This document shows positions 11,400-22,370 of a DNA stretch of 64,000 nt, one piece after another; positions within the stretch are counted from its first letter, which is position 1; every line of letters begins with the position of its first letter. The DNA is taken from NCBI GenBank assembly GCA_934047225.1, contig OW203989.1, positions 8,779,977 to 8,843,976 on the forward strand. Direction: 5' to 3'. Made by a program: the position numbers and the translations under genes. Under the pieces are notes generated by a model. It was not told the DNA's origin, did no database searches, and worked only from the letters and a program-made list of their open reading frames with translations. Origin of the DNA: Ypsolopha sequella. Lineage: Eukaryota > Arthropoda > Insecta > Lepidoptera > Ypsolophidae.

Positions 11400-11530
11400 C
11401 CATGTTGAAACAACACTAGTCCACTTGAGTTGCAAAAGAAAAATGCATTGACACTTGGTTGGCATGTCGGTGATGCGAACCTATAAGATTTTTCCCAACC
11501 AAAAAACGCTCAACAATCCTAAAGAAGATG
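11400..11530 (+). repeat. Family M repeat, copy 1
   Basis: Shares GCATGTCGGTGATGCGAACC, ATAAGATTTTTCCCAA and CGCTCAAC with 24380-24465 in the same order. Unclassified interspersed repeat. Confidence 0.6.
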
Positions 11531-11760
11531 TCACTTCAAAAATCAAAAACTGATTCAAACTTTCATTACAAACTTACAATGCTTGCAATAAAATTCCTTT
11601 ACCCCTAGCTAATTTGACTTCCATAATAGAGAAATGTTATTAATGTATGGGTTTAATTCAATTTAGTTGGTCTGATATTTGGGTTCGTATAATCCTATTA
11701 CTATGCCATCAGTATCCCTTGTGTAGTACCTTAATTTTGAAATTGTATTACTTATATTGA

Positions 11761-12145
11761 ATAGTAGTTTATGCTACAAGGGCGCAAAGGAATAAATTAC
11801 GAGGACGATTTAAAACACGAGCGTAGCGAGTGTTTTAAACGTAACCGAGTAATTTATTGCTCTTACGCCCGTGTATCATATTACGTTTTTCAATGCATAG
11901 TGTGAGGAAATAAAACAAATATAATCTTGTGAACTTTAAATTATGATTGGCTCAAAGGACTGTATCCAGAGCCGTTAAACAGGGGAAAAAAAGTATAACA
12001 TTTATGGTACACAGGAAAAGATGCAGTTTAGCCAACCATTGTTGTACCAAAAAAAAATAATAAAGCCCTAGGGCAAAATAATCGACATTCTGTTCGGTTT
12101 TGATGCATAAAAAGTGGGCCTTTACGAGCACTTTCATTGAAAAAA
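11761..12145 (+). repeat. Family B MITE, copy 1
   Basis: About 385 bp, one of five copies. The left third is a hairpin: ACAAGGGCG...AATAAATTACGAGG pairs with GAGTAATTTATT...CGCCCGTGT around a loop GAGCGTAGCGAG. The right two thirds are bounded by TTTTTCAATGCA and the inverse TTTCATTGAAAAA and include CCCTAGGGC. The bipartite structure is conserved in all copies. Confidence 0.8.
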
Positions 12146-12859
12146 TATTAATAACGCAGCCGGAGATGACCTTATGTGAACTACTCGTAGCTTGTAGCTC
12201 TATCAAAGAAAGATATTTTAACAAAAAAACCTCTTTAATAAAAAGACCATAGATAATGAAATGTAACAGAACGTGACAGCCACTGTTTCGCACTCACGCG
12301 ACTTCAGCACGTAAAGTAAACGCCACAAAAATGTACCTTTTCATATTTTTTACTATCAAGGAATAAATACGAAAATGCCTCAATGCACGGGACTTCTTTC
12401 ATGACATCTCTAATAGTATCATCCACTCTGCTTTGACACGGAAAAAACTTTATCTTTTTAAGTGAAACGTGGACTTGGGACCTTTTAGCTCTGTAACTAG
12501 TGACGATAGTAAAGGATACATTTGCTTTATGCAGGTAAAGAAACCTTTAGAGTATTTTTTGGTGTTTCCACCCACTGTAAAGGTGCCACAGAGCCAATGA
12601 GCTACTAAAGTCAGAAGGAGCTAAAAAAAAATAGCTAAAATATAATAATTTCCTTCTGACTAAAGTATCTCAGAAAAAACTTACTACTACCAAGTAGTAA
12701 GTAATACATACTCCATTCAATTGAAAATGATCAATCTACAGATTCATTTCACTCTTCATAGACAATAATAGCTAAATTAAATTAAGTTAAATTTTCAAGA
12801 TAAAAATGTTTTTATGTTTTCCCAAGGTTGACTGGAAGAAATTTCTTTTAGAAAATTTC
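12146..12859. other. Non-coding stretch
   Basis: No gene or known repeat seen. Around 12612-12664 short inverted words (AGTCAGAAGGA against TCCTTCTGACT) form a weak hairpin. Confidence 0.35.
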
Positions 12860-12955
12860 TTTTAGGAATAAGTCCGCCCTTGCCTTCTATCTGTTCTTTA
12901 TGTGTATCTTGTCTTCTTGTGTGCATTAAAGTGTTTATTCATTCATTCATTCATT
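12860..12955 (+). repeat. LINE 3' end with (ATTC)n tail
   Basis: Starts near AATAAGTCCGCCCTTGCC and ends GTGTTTATTCATTCATTC, a 3' untranslated end followed by an ATTC microsatellite tail. I recall this form from lepidopteran non-LTR elements. No coding remains. Confidence 0.6.
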
Positions 12956-14041
12956 GCTTCACAAAAGTATTTCTATACTACCTAAATATTTATTTTCAGT
13001 GACAAAAGGAAATGCTAAAAAAATTTATTCCGTTGTATTTACACATTCAAGTAACTCTTTCCAGCATGCGTTAACGGTGGTAGTACGTATTGTGGCTCCC
13101 CAAAATGATTATTTCACATTTAGACCAAGATCCAACTAACTGAGAAGTATTTTCACTTCAACTGGTTGTAGGGTTCAGCCTTGAATTGTCAACACCCACC
13201 TTGATGACAAAACCAACAGCTTATCGTGATGTGGCACGGTCAGTAACCGTACCAGAGTGGCAGGCACGTAGCCAGAGTTCTGCTTCAGAAGGGGTTTGTT
13301 GCTGGAATTCGATTAAATAATACTGTTTTGCTAAATTGTAAATGTTATATTTACAGAAAGCCCCCCAAGCCCCCTGGCTTCGTGCTTGGTTACAAGAAGT
13401 AACGTTACTATCTTACTTCCGTAGATTTTGCGGAAGTACGCAAAATGCTTTCGCTCTTCCACTTTTTGGGGAAGTGTTCTTCATCGTAGGCCGCATTGAC
13501 GCTTTTTATCAGCTACGATAGTGGCCCTGAGTAAGTCCATTGTGCTTTAAGAATCACATAAATTGGGCATTTTTTCTCTTGGTTACTGCCCTCAGCATAA
13601 TATTATTGGGTCATAAAATTGAAAAATGAATTTATTGGGTCATAAAATTGAAAAAAGAATAGTATTTTGTGCAACTGTGACATAATTTGAGAGTGCTTGT
13701 TTACGAAACGAAAGACAGTTTCGTAATAGATTTGCACGAGTGTCCCAATGTCTAACTCTGTCCAGTTGCACACGGTACTTTATATACGACCATCAAAAAC
13801 AATTTCACGAAATATAAGAAAGAGAACATTCTCGATAAGCCAGAAGAGTAAAAAGGGCGTGGCTTAAGAAATCAAGACAGACTAGTTGGTTCTCTAACAG
13901 TGTTATAATAAATTTGGCCATCACAGCGCAGAATTGCTGTGCTTTAATGTAATATAATAACATCGATCAAATAATGTAGGTGTTTATAAAACCGCTTTTG
14001 ATGTTTTAATTACCTTATTCTAGTATCGGAGTGGTTAAATT
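12956..14041. other. Non-coding stretch with 29-bp tandem duplication
   Basis: A 29-bp unit (TTATTGGGTCATAAAATTGA core) is present twice in tandem at 13603-13660 with one difference. The rest shows no gene. The 61-codon frame at 12954-13139 is unrecognised. Confidence 0.5.
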
Positions 14042-14438
14042 ATTTTTCAATGCATGTGCTCGTAAAGGCCCACTTTTTATGCATCAAAACCGAACAGAAA
14101 GTCGATTATTTTGCCCTAGGGCTTTATTATTATTATTATTTTTTATTTATTTACAATGGTTGGCTAATCTGCAGCCTTTCCTGTGTACCATAGACGTTAT
14201 ACTTTTTTTTCCACTGTTTAACGGCTCTGGATACAGTCCTTTTGAGCCAATTACAATTTAAAGTTCACAAAATTATATTTGTTTTATTTCCTCACACTAT
14301 GCATTGAAAAACGTAGTATGATACATGGGCGTAAGAGCAATAAATTACTCGGTTACGTTTAAAACACTCGCTACGCTCGTGTTTTAAATCGTCCTCGTAA
14401 TTTATTCCTTTGCGCCCTTGTAGCATAAAGTACTATAA
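14042..14438 (-). repeat. Family B MITE, copy 2
   Basis: Inverse of copy 1: begins TTTTTCAATGCATGTGCTCG and ends in the CGCCCTTGTAGCATAAA arm. Highly similar to the copies at 28408-28800 and 34228-34626. The apparent 76-codon frame inside lies in non-coding MITE sequence. Confidence 0.8.
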
Positions 14439-15515
14439 TGTTCGTATAGAAATTTTAGACAACTGAAATATTAAATGCTACAGACTACGTAAACAAAACT
14501 TTTCAAATCAAATTTTAGAACGAGGTACGATACTAATATTTTTATACAAAGTAACAAAAACAAAAGGTCTCTCCAAGGCCCTTTGCATAGAGAGTAGCCG
14601 CTCTACACGTTAAACTGGTAGGTATTGTGTATTGAATATTTTCTTAGCCCCGTCCAACGAGGTTGGGATTGCACTGCCCTCCACTCTTGTTTGTCTAGAT
14701 GTTACGTTTTATGAAAGCATGACATCTGATGATAAAAGTAGGATAGATTAACCCCAAAAGAGACTATGCAAAATATTAAGTTAATCCACTGCGCCACGGC
14801 AGCGTCATGCCTACTTCATGTGATTATTATGATCGGGATAATTGTAAAATACTTTTTATTAATACATAGGAACAACCAATTAAATATAAAAATATAAATT
14901 AAGTACCGAATAAAAAAATACATATAAGAAATAATAAACAAACTTACATGATCATTGAAGACTGAAAATTTGGTCCAAGTCGCTTAGTATTTGGCCGCGG
15001 TACGCCCTCGAGTCCTTCGATGGAGAGCAATTTTAATTGTTTTGTATTTTATAGATGGCAAGACTTTCTGAAATGACGAAACACTCTTCTCGTAGCAAAT
15101 TGAACTAGTATTGAATAGCGGGAACCCGTCTCGCCTAGGCTTTAGTATCGGACCAAGAGCGTAAAACCCATTTACTGATCGCTAGTCCGCCCGGTTATTG
15201 AATTGAAAGGTAAATTACATAACGCATAACAAGGCTTTTTCTGTAGCTTCTTATTTACTTGTTTACTACATTTTAAACAAATGCTGAACTTAATTCTGGA
15301 GGTTTTTCCAACTGCAGATTTTCTATTTTTCTTGTTAATTGCAGTTGAGATTTTGTCTAAGATCGCTAATAGATTAAAGTAATAAAGTAAGGTATAGTAA
15401 AAAAGTTTTATTGCATAACGAACAACAAATAAAAACGTGCAATTCCATAAATATATAACATAACGTACCAGTTACGTAATGCGTTTACATTAAGAATAAC
15501 CGCAGCCACATCACT
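14439..15515. other. Non-coding stretch
   Basis: AT-rich with no supported feature. Confidence 0.4.
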
Positions 15516-15904
15516 AATAGTAGTTTATGCTACAAGGGCGAAAAGGAATAAATTACGAGGATGATTTAAAACACGAGCGTAGCGAGTGTTTTAAACGTAA
15601 GCGTTTATTGCTCTTACGCCCGTGTATCATACTACGTTTTTCATTGCATTGTGTGAGGAAATAAAACAAATATAATCTTGTGAAATTTAAATTATGATCG
15701 ACTCAAAAGGACTGTATACAGAGCCGTTAAACAGTGGAAAAAAAGTATAACATTTATGGTACATAGGAAAGGTTGCAGGTTAGCCAACTTCTCGTAAATA
15801 AATTAAAAAAATAATAATAATAAAGCCCTAGGGTAAAATCATCGACTTTCTATTCGGTTTTGATGCATAAAAAGTGGGCTTTTACGAGCACTTGCATTGA
15901 AAAT
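15516..15904 (+). repeat. Family B MITE, copy 3
   Basis: Full-length copy in the same orientation as copy 1, with a small deletion in the hairpin's right arm (TAAGCGTTTATTGCTC). It ends about 95 bp before the BEL/Pao element. Confidence 0.8.
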
Positions 15905-15995
15905 CAATTTATCTTTCTAAACAAATAAATCTTTACCAAAAAACATATTTGAATTTGAATATTTCGAGTTTACTTCTGTTGTATCACCGGCTGTA

Positions 15996-16000
15996 TCCTC
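15996..16000. repeat. 5-bp target duplication, left
   Basis: TCCTC directly before the 5' LTR, repeated directly after the 3' LTR at 22836-22840. A 5-bp duplication is usual for BEL/Pao integration. It fixes the LTR ends as TG...CA. Confidence 0.9.
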
Positions 16001-16465
16001 TGTTCGCGCCACTTCTTGTGGCTCTCATACTGCGGGGTAGTTGTGAATTAATATTTTCAACTGTCATTTTCGCTGCATCTCCACCCGCTTAGTTTTGGAC
16101 GCAAATCAATCAGTCGTCAATCAGAAGCCTTTCACGCCGGAGGTATACGCTGATTGTCATTCGACTAGGTCCTACCTCGACCCTACCGCCCGCCATTTTG
16201 AGATCGCACCCGCTGTGCGCCTCATTTTCATCTATTACTATTACGAAGAAGATTAGCCGAGAAGAGCGCAACCAGGCACGAAGAGGAAGAAGAAAACCAT
16301 CTTGGAGAACACCAGAGACTTGGTGGCTCAGGCGAAGCGTGGTTTGTGGTGCATGCAGCTCCTTCCCAAGGTCAGATCTTTCATCTTCGTAATTATTTCT
16401 CTTCACTTCCCGCTATTTTTAAAACCTATGGTGATACAAAGCACTGCCGTCAAATCGCGTGTTCA
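16001..16465 (+). repeat. 5' LTR
   Basis: 465 bp, TGTTCGCGCC...GTTCA. Differs from the 3' LTR only at 16453 (A against T) and 16462 (T against C). Short open frames inside it are repeated in both LTRs and are not supported as genes. No AATAAA is evident within it. Confidence 0.95.
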
Positions 16466-16470
16466 TTATT

Positions 16471-16488
16471 TGGCCATTCGAGCCGGAT
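16471..16488 (+). other. Primer-binding site (tRNA-Tyr-like)
   Basis: TGGCCATTCGAGCCGGAT starts 5 bp after the 5' LTR. From memory, its complement resembles the 3' end of arthropod tRNA-Tyr with two mismatches (positions 4 and 6). The location is firm; the tRNA identity is tentative. Confidence 0.6.
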
Positions 16489-16951
16489 CTAGATCCATTT
16501 TAGGCCCTTTGATCTGCGATCTATAACCATTTTTTGGTATTTCCAACCGCTATCTTCATGTTCTTTGTCTAAAGAACACGTGAATTCCGCTCTAATTTTC
16601 ACTCTGCCCGCAGTATTACCCCGCATTCCCGCTCTTATTTGCATTATCTATGCATTAAAACCCCGCATTCGTCAAAATATTAGTGACTCCATTTCCTATA
16701 TACTGGAAATTATAAATTATCTACAGTGAAATACGCCATTCTGTTAATTTATCCGCTGCGATTATACCATTTGATCATTTCACAGAAAATATTATCTGCC
16801 TACCTGCTAATTCTTAATATTATCGAGAGGTACTCGTACACAGGTTCGTCCGCCGCCCGTGTTATCTCTAACTCATTAGCATTATTCTATGTTGTAGTCA
16901 GTATAAAACTTTCAATAGTTCTGGTACTTGCCTAACTTTGTACTATATAAC

Positions 16952-19900
16952 ATGCCAAATTCCGCAGAAGCTGCAAAATTAAAGATGTCGTATAGTTTAA
17001 AGAAGCTTAAAAATAAAAGGCAAGAATTGTTTAATCGCCTTCAGAGAGTTTATGACTTTTCTAAAACCGCTTTAGAGGATGTTTCTTCGGCAGAATTGTT
17101 TATGGCCAATGTCGAAACTTTGGATACTGTACGCTCAGAAATTCATGTAATCATAGATGAAATTAATGACACAGAGGTATTGATAAATCCTAATTTTGAA
17201 CCAAATTATCAAAGTTGGTCAGCTTTTGAGGATCTTTACTCCCATTGCAAATACATCAACCGGAAGTTATCACATTCTTCGAAATCGGCTGACTCTAAAG
17301 TTAAAGCTCCACTTGACATGGAATGTCCCAAAAAACCTACTATCAAGCTTCCAAAACTGGAACTCGTTGGTTTTTCTGGTGAAGCTACTATGTGGCCAAC
17401 ATTCTATGAAACATTTAAAACCACGATTCACGATAATCCGGACTTGACCGACAACGAACGAGTACAATACCTGATGGGTAAACTTTCTGGCCGGGCACTT
17501 TCGATTTGTTCTGGAATCACACCGAACGCAACTAACTACGACATAATCTGGAAAACACTCGTTTCTACTTTTCAAGACTCGCGTAGTTTAGCCACTACTT
17601 ATTTGGATCAAATGTTTGAATTTCGCCCTTTAACTACCGCTAGTTCAAAAAACTTGGACTTGTTTTTAGACAAGTTCTGTTCCGCTGTTTCGTGTTTAAA
17701 ATCACTGAATATTAAAGATCTTTCGGATTTTATCCTTATGTATTTGGCCCTTAAAAAACTTGATGTTGAAACCGCTCGTTCATTTGAAATGTTTAAACGT
17801 GGTTCCGATTTACCCCATTATGATGAATTAATATCATTTTTACGGGAACAAACTAAGATACTGAACCGCACTGCACCCGCAATTACCGCTCCCGCTCCGA
17901 ACCGCTCCGTTAATAATAATAACAACAAAACCGGGTACAGTACCAAGTCAACCCATGCTTTTGTCTCCGCTTCGACCAATAATAATTGTTGTCCGCTATG
18001 TAAACAATTAAAACACTATAATTTATATAAGTGTCCCGAATTTGTGAAACTAGATATCGAGAAAAGATTTCAGTTCATCAAATCTAATAACGGTTGCACC
18101 AATTGTTTAAGTATTACGCATAACAATTCCGCTTGTAAATCGTCTTATAATTGCCGCCATTGTAATTGTAAACACCATTCGATGTTGTGCCGCAAACAAA
18201 ATGTGATGAATACTCACACCGCGCTTGGTCAAAATATTACCGTGTCTCCACGCACACATACGCAATCTTCGAGGTTGGTGGATCCTGCCGTATCGGCGAC
18301 TAACACAGAACATATGACTAATGATTCTCAATCCGTACCAACTGCGAGTAATAATATTTCTTTATGTAACTTACAGCCTAACTCGCAGCGTAATGAAACA
18401 TGCCTTTTAGGTACAATTCAAGTGATCGTGAAAGATTCTAACGGTATGTCTGTCCGTCTACGTGCGCTCTGCGACCCTGCGTCACAATCCAGTTTTTCGA
18501 CGGTTTCCTGTTGTGAGAAGCTTAACTTAAAATATGAGAAAATTCCCCGCGCTTTTGTTAAGGGCATCGGCTCTTCATCAAACCCAATTAAGGGTGCGAC
18601 AAACCTTAAATTGTTTTCACGATTTGATGATTCGGTTTCAATTTCGCTTGACACTTATGTAATCGACCGTATTACCGACAACTTACCATCGGTGCAGGTG
18701 GATTTGTCTACGCTTTCGTATTTAAAATATATCACACTTGCTGATGAAACATTTTACTTACCGGGTGAGATTGATATTCTTATCGGTGCATCTTTATTCG
18801 CGGATATCTTGTTATCAGGCCGCGTCTCTGGTCCCCCGGGTACGCCGACGGGATTTCAGACCATCTTCGGTTTTACGCTAATTGGTAATACGCCTGTTTA
18901 CCAAAATACCGCATGTTCAATTTCGTTATGCTCTTATATGGAGATTGAACCGCCAATAGATTTTATTTTACAAAAATTTTGGCAATTAGAAGAGGTGCAT
19001 TGTGAACCTGCTTCTAGTCCCGCAAATGATGAATGTGAAAAATTATTTATTAACAATGTGTCACGTGACCCCGCTGGTCGCTATTCGGTTTCTTTACCGT
19101 TCGCACGGAATCCTAACATACTAGGAAACTCGTACCATCACGCAAAAAAGTGTTTTATGTCTCTTGAGCGTAGGTTTGTTTCTAACGCAGATTTACGTTC
19201 CGAGTATAACAATATAATAAATGAATACCTAACTAAAGGTTACATATCCCCGCTTCATAATGATGACCAATTATCTCTTGGTTATTATATTCCGCATCAT
19301 CCCGTAGTGCGTGTTGATAAATCAACGACAAAGGTGCGTATTTGTATGAATGCCAGTACTAAGACTGACTCCGCTGATGGTACTCGTGTCTCATTAAATG
19401 ACACGCTGCACACAGGTGCTAATTTGCAAAACGATTTGTTTTTAATTTTACTTGACTTCCGCTTGTATGAAATCGCTTTTACCTCGGATATCAAACAAAT
19501 GTTCTTACAAGTTTTGGTTAACGCCGATGATCGCAAATTTCAAAAGTTTTTATACCGCTTTGACACGTGTTCACCGCTTATCGCTTATCAGTTCAATCGC
19601 GTCTGCTTTGGACTACGTAGTAGCCCTTTCCTTGCGATGAGAGTAGTCAGGAAACTCTGTGAGGATGGGAGTTCAGCGTACCCGCTCGCCGCTACTGCAG
19701 CCGCACGAAACTGTTACATGGACGACATCTGCTATAGCACGCCCACCGTGCAGGGCTCCTTACAGCTCAGAGATGAGCTGGTAGGATTGCTTAAGGCCGG
19801 TGGCTTTGAGCTCGTCAAGTGGTCTAGTAACTGTCAACAGTTACTTGATACACTGCCTGATACTCACCGCTTAAATTCTAGTAAGAATTTTGAAGAACAA

Positions 19901-21121
19901 ACTCAAACTCTTAAAGTTCTTGGCTTACAGTGGTCGCCTGATTCTGACGAGTTCTCTTTTACTGTATCGCTAGATAGTCGCCCATGTACTAAACGCAATG
20001 TTTTGTCCGTGATAGCACGTCAGTACGACGTCCTCGGCTTTACCGCTCCTGTGATCTTGTACGCAAAATTACTCTTGCAGAAAATCTGTATTTTAAAATT
20101 AGACTGGGATGAAACACTACCCTCTGATATTGCGCAGATTTGGCAAAACTATTTGAAGGAGCTACCTGTTTTGCGGGATTTACGTATTAAACGCCACTTA
20201 GACGTGTTCCAAAATTCGAAAATTTCGATAATATCATTTGCAGACGCAAGTGAACGTGGATACGGATGTGTCGTATATATTAGAGTACAAGATGACTCAG
20301 ACACTTGCACTAGCATTCGGCTGGTATGCGCAAAGTCAAAAGTCTGTCCGCTCAAGACCGTCAGTGTCGCCCGCCTTGAGCTTTGTGCCTCGTTACTCAT
20401 GTCGAAATTAACTCGTCGTGTAGTTGACGCTTATAAAATACGTCACAATATTGAACGTATTTACTGTTTTACCGATTCTATGGTAACTTTACACTGGATA
20501 CATTCCTCACCGCACAGGTTTAAAACCTTTGTCGCGACGCGTATAACAAAAATAATATCCGCTATTCCCGCTGAATGTTTTTACCATACAGCTGGTTCTC
20601 AAAACCCGAGCGACTGTCTTTCCCGTGGTCTCACTCCCACGCAGTTGATGAGTCACCCGCTCTGGTTCACTGGACCTGCTTGGCTTTATCTGGACGCTAA
20701 AGAGTGGCCAATCAAAACAATAGAATCAGCTTCTATTGAAGAAAACTTGCCGGAATCAAAAACAATTTCTCTTCCCGCTTTTAGTAATGAAGAACCGCAT
20801 CCTCTTCTTTCTCTTTCGGAAAGAATTTCGTCATGGCTTGTGCTTTTACACACAATCATTTACATATACCGATTTTTACGTATTTTACCGCGCTCTAATA
20901 TTTTTACCGCTATCGATATGGATTTCGCTGAAGTTGCATTGATTAAAGCTCTTCAAGCATTTTATTTTCTTGATGAAATAAAAAGATTAAAGTCAAATAA
21001 ACTTTGTTCTCCCGCTTTAAATCGACTATCGCCATTTTTAGATAAAAATGGATTGTTACGCGTTGGTGGTCGACTTCGCAACACAGACATGACGTTCGAT
21101 CAACAACACCCTGTGTTGTAA
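16952..21121 (+). CDS. BEL/Pao gag-pol polyprotein, gag to RNase H part
   Basis: 1,389 codons from the ATG at 16952, which has A at -3; the frame is open 24 bp further upstream from a non-ATG codon, so this ATG is the sensible start. Residues about 145-290 are a gag-like DUF1759 region (FSGEATMWPTFYETF). A cysteine/histidine-rich zinc-binding region follows at about 346-415. A Pao-type aspartic protease has the motif LCDPASQSSF with Asp508. The reverse transcriptase carries YMDD at 922-925 (19715-19726), and RNase H has FADAS with Asp1098 and later FTDSM. The protein should package, cleave and reverse transcribe the element's RNA. It ends at TAA (21119-21121) just where the integrase zinc region would begin, and the same frame stays open downstream. 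The stop looks like a point mutation in this copy, although readthrough cannot be excluded. Confidence 0.95.
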   Translation: MPNSAEAAKLKMSYSLKKLKNKRQELFNRLQRVYDFSKTALEDVSSAELFMANVETLDTVRSEIHVIIDEINDTEVLINPNFEPNYQSWSAFEDLYSHCKYINRKLSHSSKSADSKVKAPLDMECPKKPTIKLPKLELVGFSGEATMWPTFYETFKTTIHDNPDLTDNERVQYLMGKLSGRALSICSGITPNATNYDIIWKTLVSTFQDSRSLATTYLDQMFEFRPLTTASSKNLDLFLDKFCSAVSCLKSLNIKDLSDFILMYLALKKLDVETARSFEMFKRGSDLPHYDELISFLREQTKILNRTAPAITAPAPNRSVNNNNNKTGYSTKSTHAFVSASTNNNCCPLCKQLKHYNLYKCPEFVKLDIEKRFQFIKSNNGCTNCLSITHNNSACKSSYNCRHCNCKHHSMLCRKQNVMNTHTALGQNITVSPRTHTQSSRLVDPAVSATNTEHMTNDSQSVPTASNNISLCNLQPNSQRNETCLLGTIQVIVKDSNGMSVRLRALCDPASQSSFSTVSCCEKLNLKYEKIPRAFVKGIGSSSNPIKGATNLKLFSRFDDSVSISLDTYVIDRITDNLPSVQVDLSTLSYLKYITLADETFYLPGEIDILIGASLFADILLSGRVSGPPGTPTGFQTIFGFTLIGNTPVYQNTACSISLCSYMEIEPPIDFILQKFWQLEEVHCEPASSPANDECEKLFINNVSRDPAGRYSVSLPFARNPNILGNSYHHAKKCFMSLERRFVSNADLRSEYNNIINEYLTKGYISPLHNDDQLSLGYYIPHHPVVRVDKSTTKVRICMNASTKTDSADGTRVSLNDTLHTGANLQNDLFLILLDFRLYEIAFTSDIKQMFLQVLVNADDRKFQKFLYRFDTCSPLIAYQFNRVCFGLRSSPFLAMRVVRKLCEDGSSAYPLAATAAARNCYMDDICYSTPTVQGSLQLRDELVGLLKAGGFELVKWSSNCQQLLDTLPDTHRLNSSKNFEEQTQTLKVLGLQWSPDSDEFSFTVSLDSRPCTKRNVLSVIARQYDVLGFTAPVILYAKLLLQKICILKLDWDETLPSDIAQIWQNYLKELPVLRDLRIKRHLDVFQNSKISIISFADASERGYGCVVYIRVQDDSDTCTSIRLVCAKSKVCPLKTVSVARLELCASLLMSKLTRRVVDAYKIRHNIERIYCFTDSMVTLHWIHSSPHRFKTFVATRITKIISAIPAECFYHTAGSQNPSDCLSRGLTPTQLMSHPLWFTGPAWLYLDAKEWPIKTIESASIEENLPESKTISLPAFSNEEPHPLLSLSERISSWLVLLHTIIYIYRFLRILPRSNIFTAIDMDFAEVALIKALQAFYFLDEIKRLKSNKLCSPALNRLSPFLDKNGLLRVGGRLRNTDMTFDQQHPVL

Positions 21122-22270
21122 CCTCGTAAAAATCATATTGTCGAATTGATTATCATTCATTATCATCGCAAAAATTGTCACACTGGACCAGTGGCTTTAA
21201 TGTCAATAATCCGCCAAAAATTTTGGATACTTTCCTGTCGAAATATTGTTCGTCGCGTAATACATAGCTGCAATTATTGTTTTAAGGCGAAGCCGAGACA
21301 AACCTTCCCTTTCATGGCAGATTTACCATCATGCCGCGTTAATGAGGCTAAAGCTTTTGTCCACTGCGCTGTGGATTATTGTGGTCCTATCAGTATCACT
21401 CCGTATCGAAAACGTGGAGTCCGTCCCGTCAAATGTTACCTCTGCATATTTGTATGCCTGGTGACTCGTGCAGTTCACGTTGAATTGGCAACTGATCTTA
21501 GCACGAACACTTTTCTTTCCGCGTTCAAACGTTTTTTATCTAGACGTGGAGCAGTGTCTTTCGTATATTCAGATAATGCTACGAACTTTGTAGGCGCTAG
21601 AAATGCCCTCTCAGAAATTTACAATTTGACAAACTCCGAAGAATTTAAAACGTCTTTCGCGAATGAACTTGCCGATCATAGAATACAATGGAAATTTAAT
21701 ATTCCACGTAGCCCACATTTTGGGGGACATTATGAGATATATGTCAAAGGATTTAAGACGCATTTGCATAGAGTAGTAGGTACTCAACTGTTGACCTACG
21801 AAGAATTATTAACTGTAGTTACGCAAATAGAATGTGTCATAAATTCTCGTCCGCTTACGCTGCTGAGTGAAGATCCATCTGAACTTAGCGCGTTAACTCC
21901 TGCACATTTTCTGATGTCAACTCCTTTAAAAGAATTACCCGCTTGTAAGGTGGCTGATGAGCCAGTTAATTTATTACGTCGCTACGCGTTGCTTGATCAA
22001 ATGGTAGAATCGTTCGCAAGGCGATGGAAGAATGATTATCTCCATCTTCTCCAGTCTAGAGGAAAATGGAATACACCTTCCAACCCAATCAAAATTGGAT
22101 CTGTTGTCGTTGTAGTTACCGATAACACTCCACCGCTTCAATGGCCGCTCGGTGTTATTGTAGCTGTATACCCTGGCAAAGATAATGTCATTAGGGTAGC
22201 TTCTGTCAAAACGACGACAGGTGTTTACAAACGACCTGTCGTGCGTCTTTGCCCTCTCCCATCTCAATAA
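21122..22270 (+). pseudogene. BEL/Pao integrase part, after in-frame stop
   Basis: Same frame as the upstream gag-pol, open from the codon after TAA to TAA at 22268-22270. The first Met is at 21146, but the homologous sequence starts before it, so this is a severed C-terminal part and not a separate gene. Counting from that Met, a zinc region has His5/His12 and Cys42/Cys45. The integrase core has Asp77 (AVDYCGP), Asp143 (YSDNATNF) and Glu197 (GGHYE), which together form the D,D,E triad. A DUF5641-like C-terminal region follows (RRWKNDYLHLLQ). All catalytic residues are present and no further stop or frameshift is seen. Without fusion to the upstream product this copy probably cannot integrate by itself, but it might be supplied by sister copies. 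Confidence 0.9.
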
Positions 22271-22361
22271 CTCCTTTCTTTGCCCCCGCTTCAAAATTTC
22301 GTTATTCTCTGTCTTATTTTTACTTTTCTATTCTTATTTTAAAACCAATGGTTTTAACGCC

Positions 22362-22370
22362 GGGGGCAAA
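22362..22370 (+). other. Polypurine tract
   Basis: GGGGGCAAA abuts the TG of the 3' LTR, the expected plus-strand priming site. It is short and contains one C. Confidence 0.65.

Noticed and set aside
16110..16526. Open frames inside the 5' LTR and their twins in the 3' LTR
   Set aside because: They repeat in both LTRs and overlap each other on both strands; no family match. Treated as LTR sequence.
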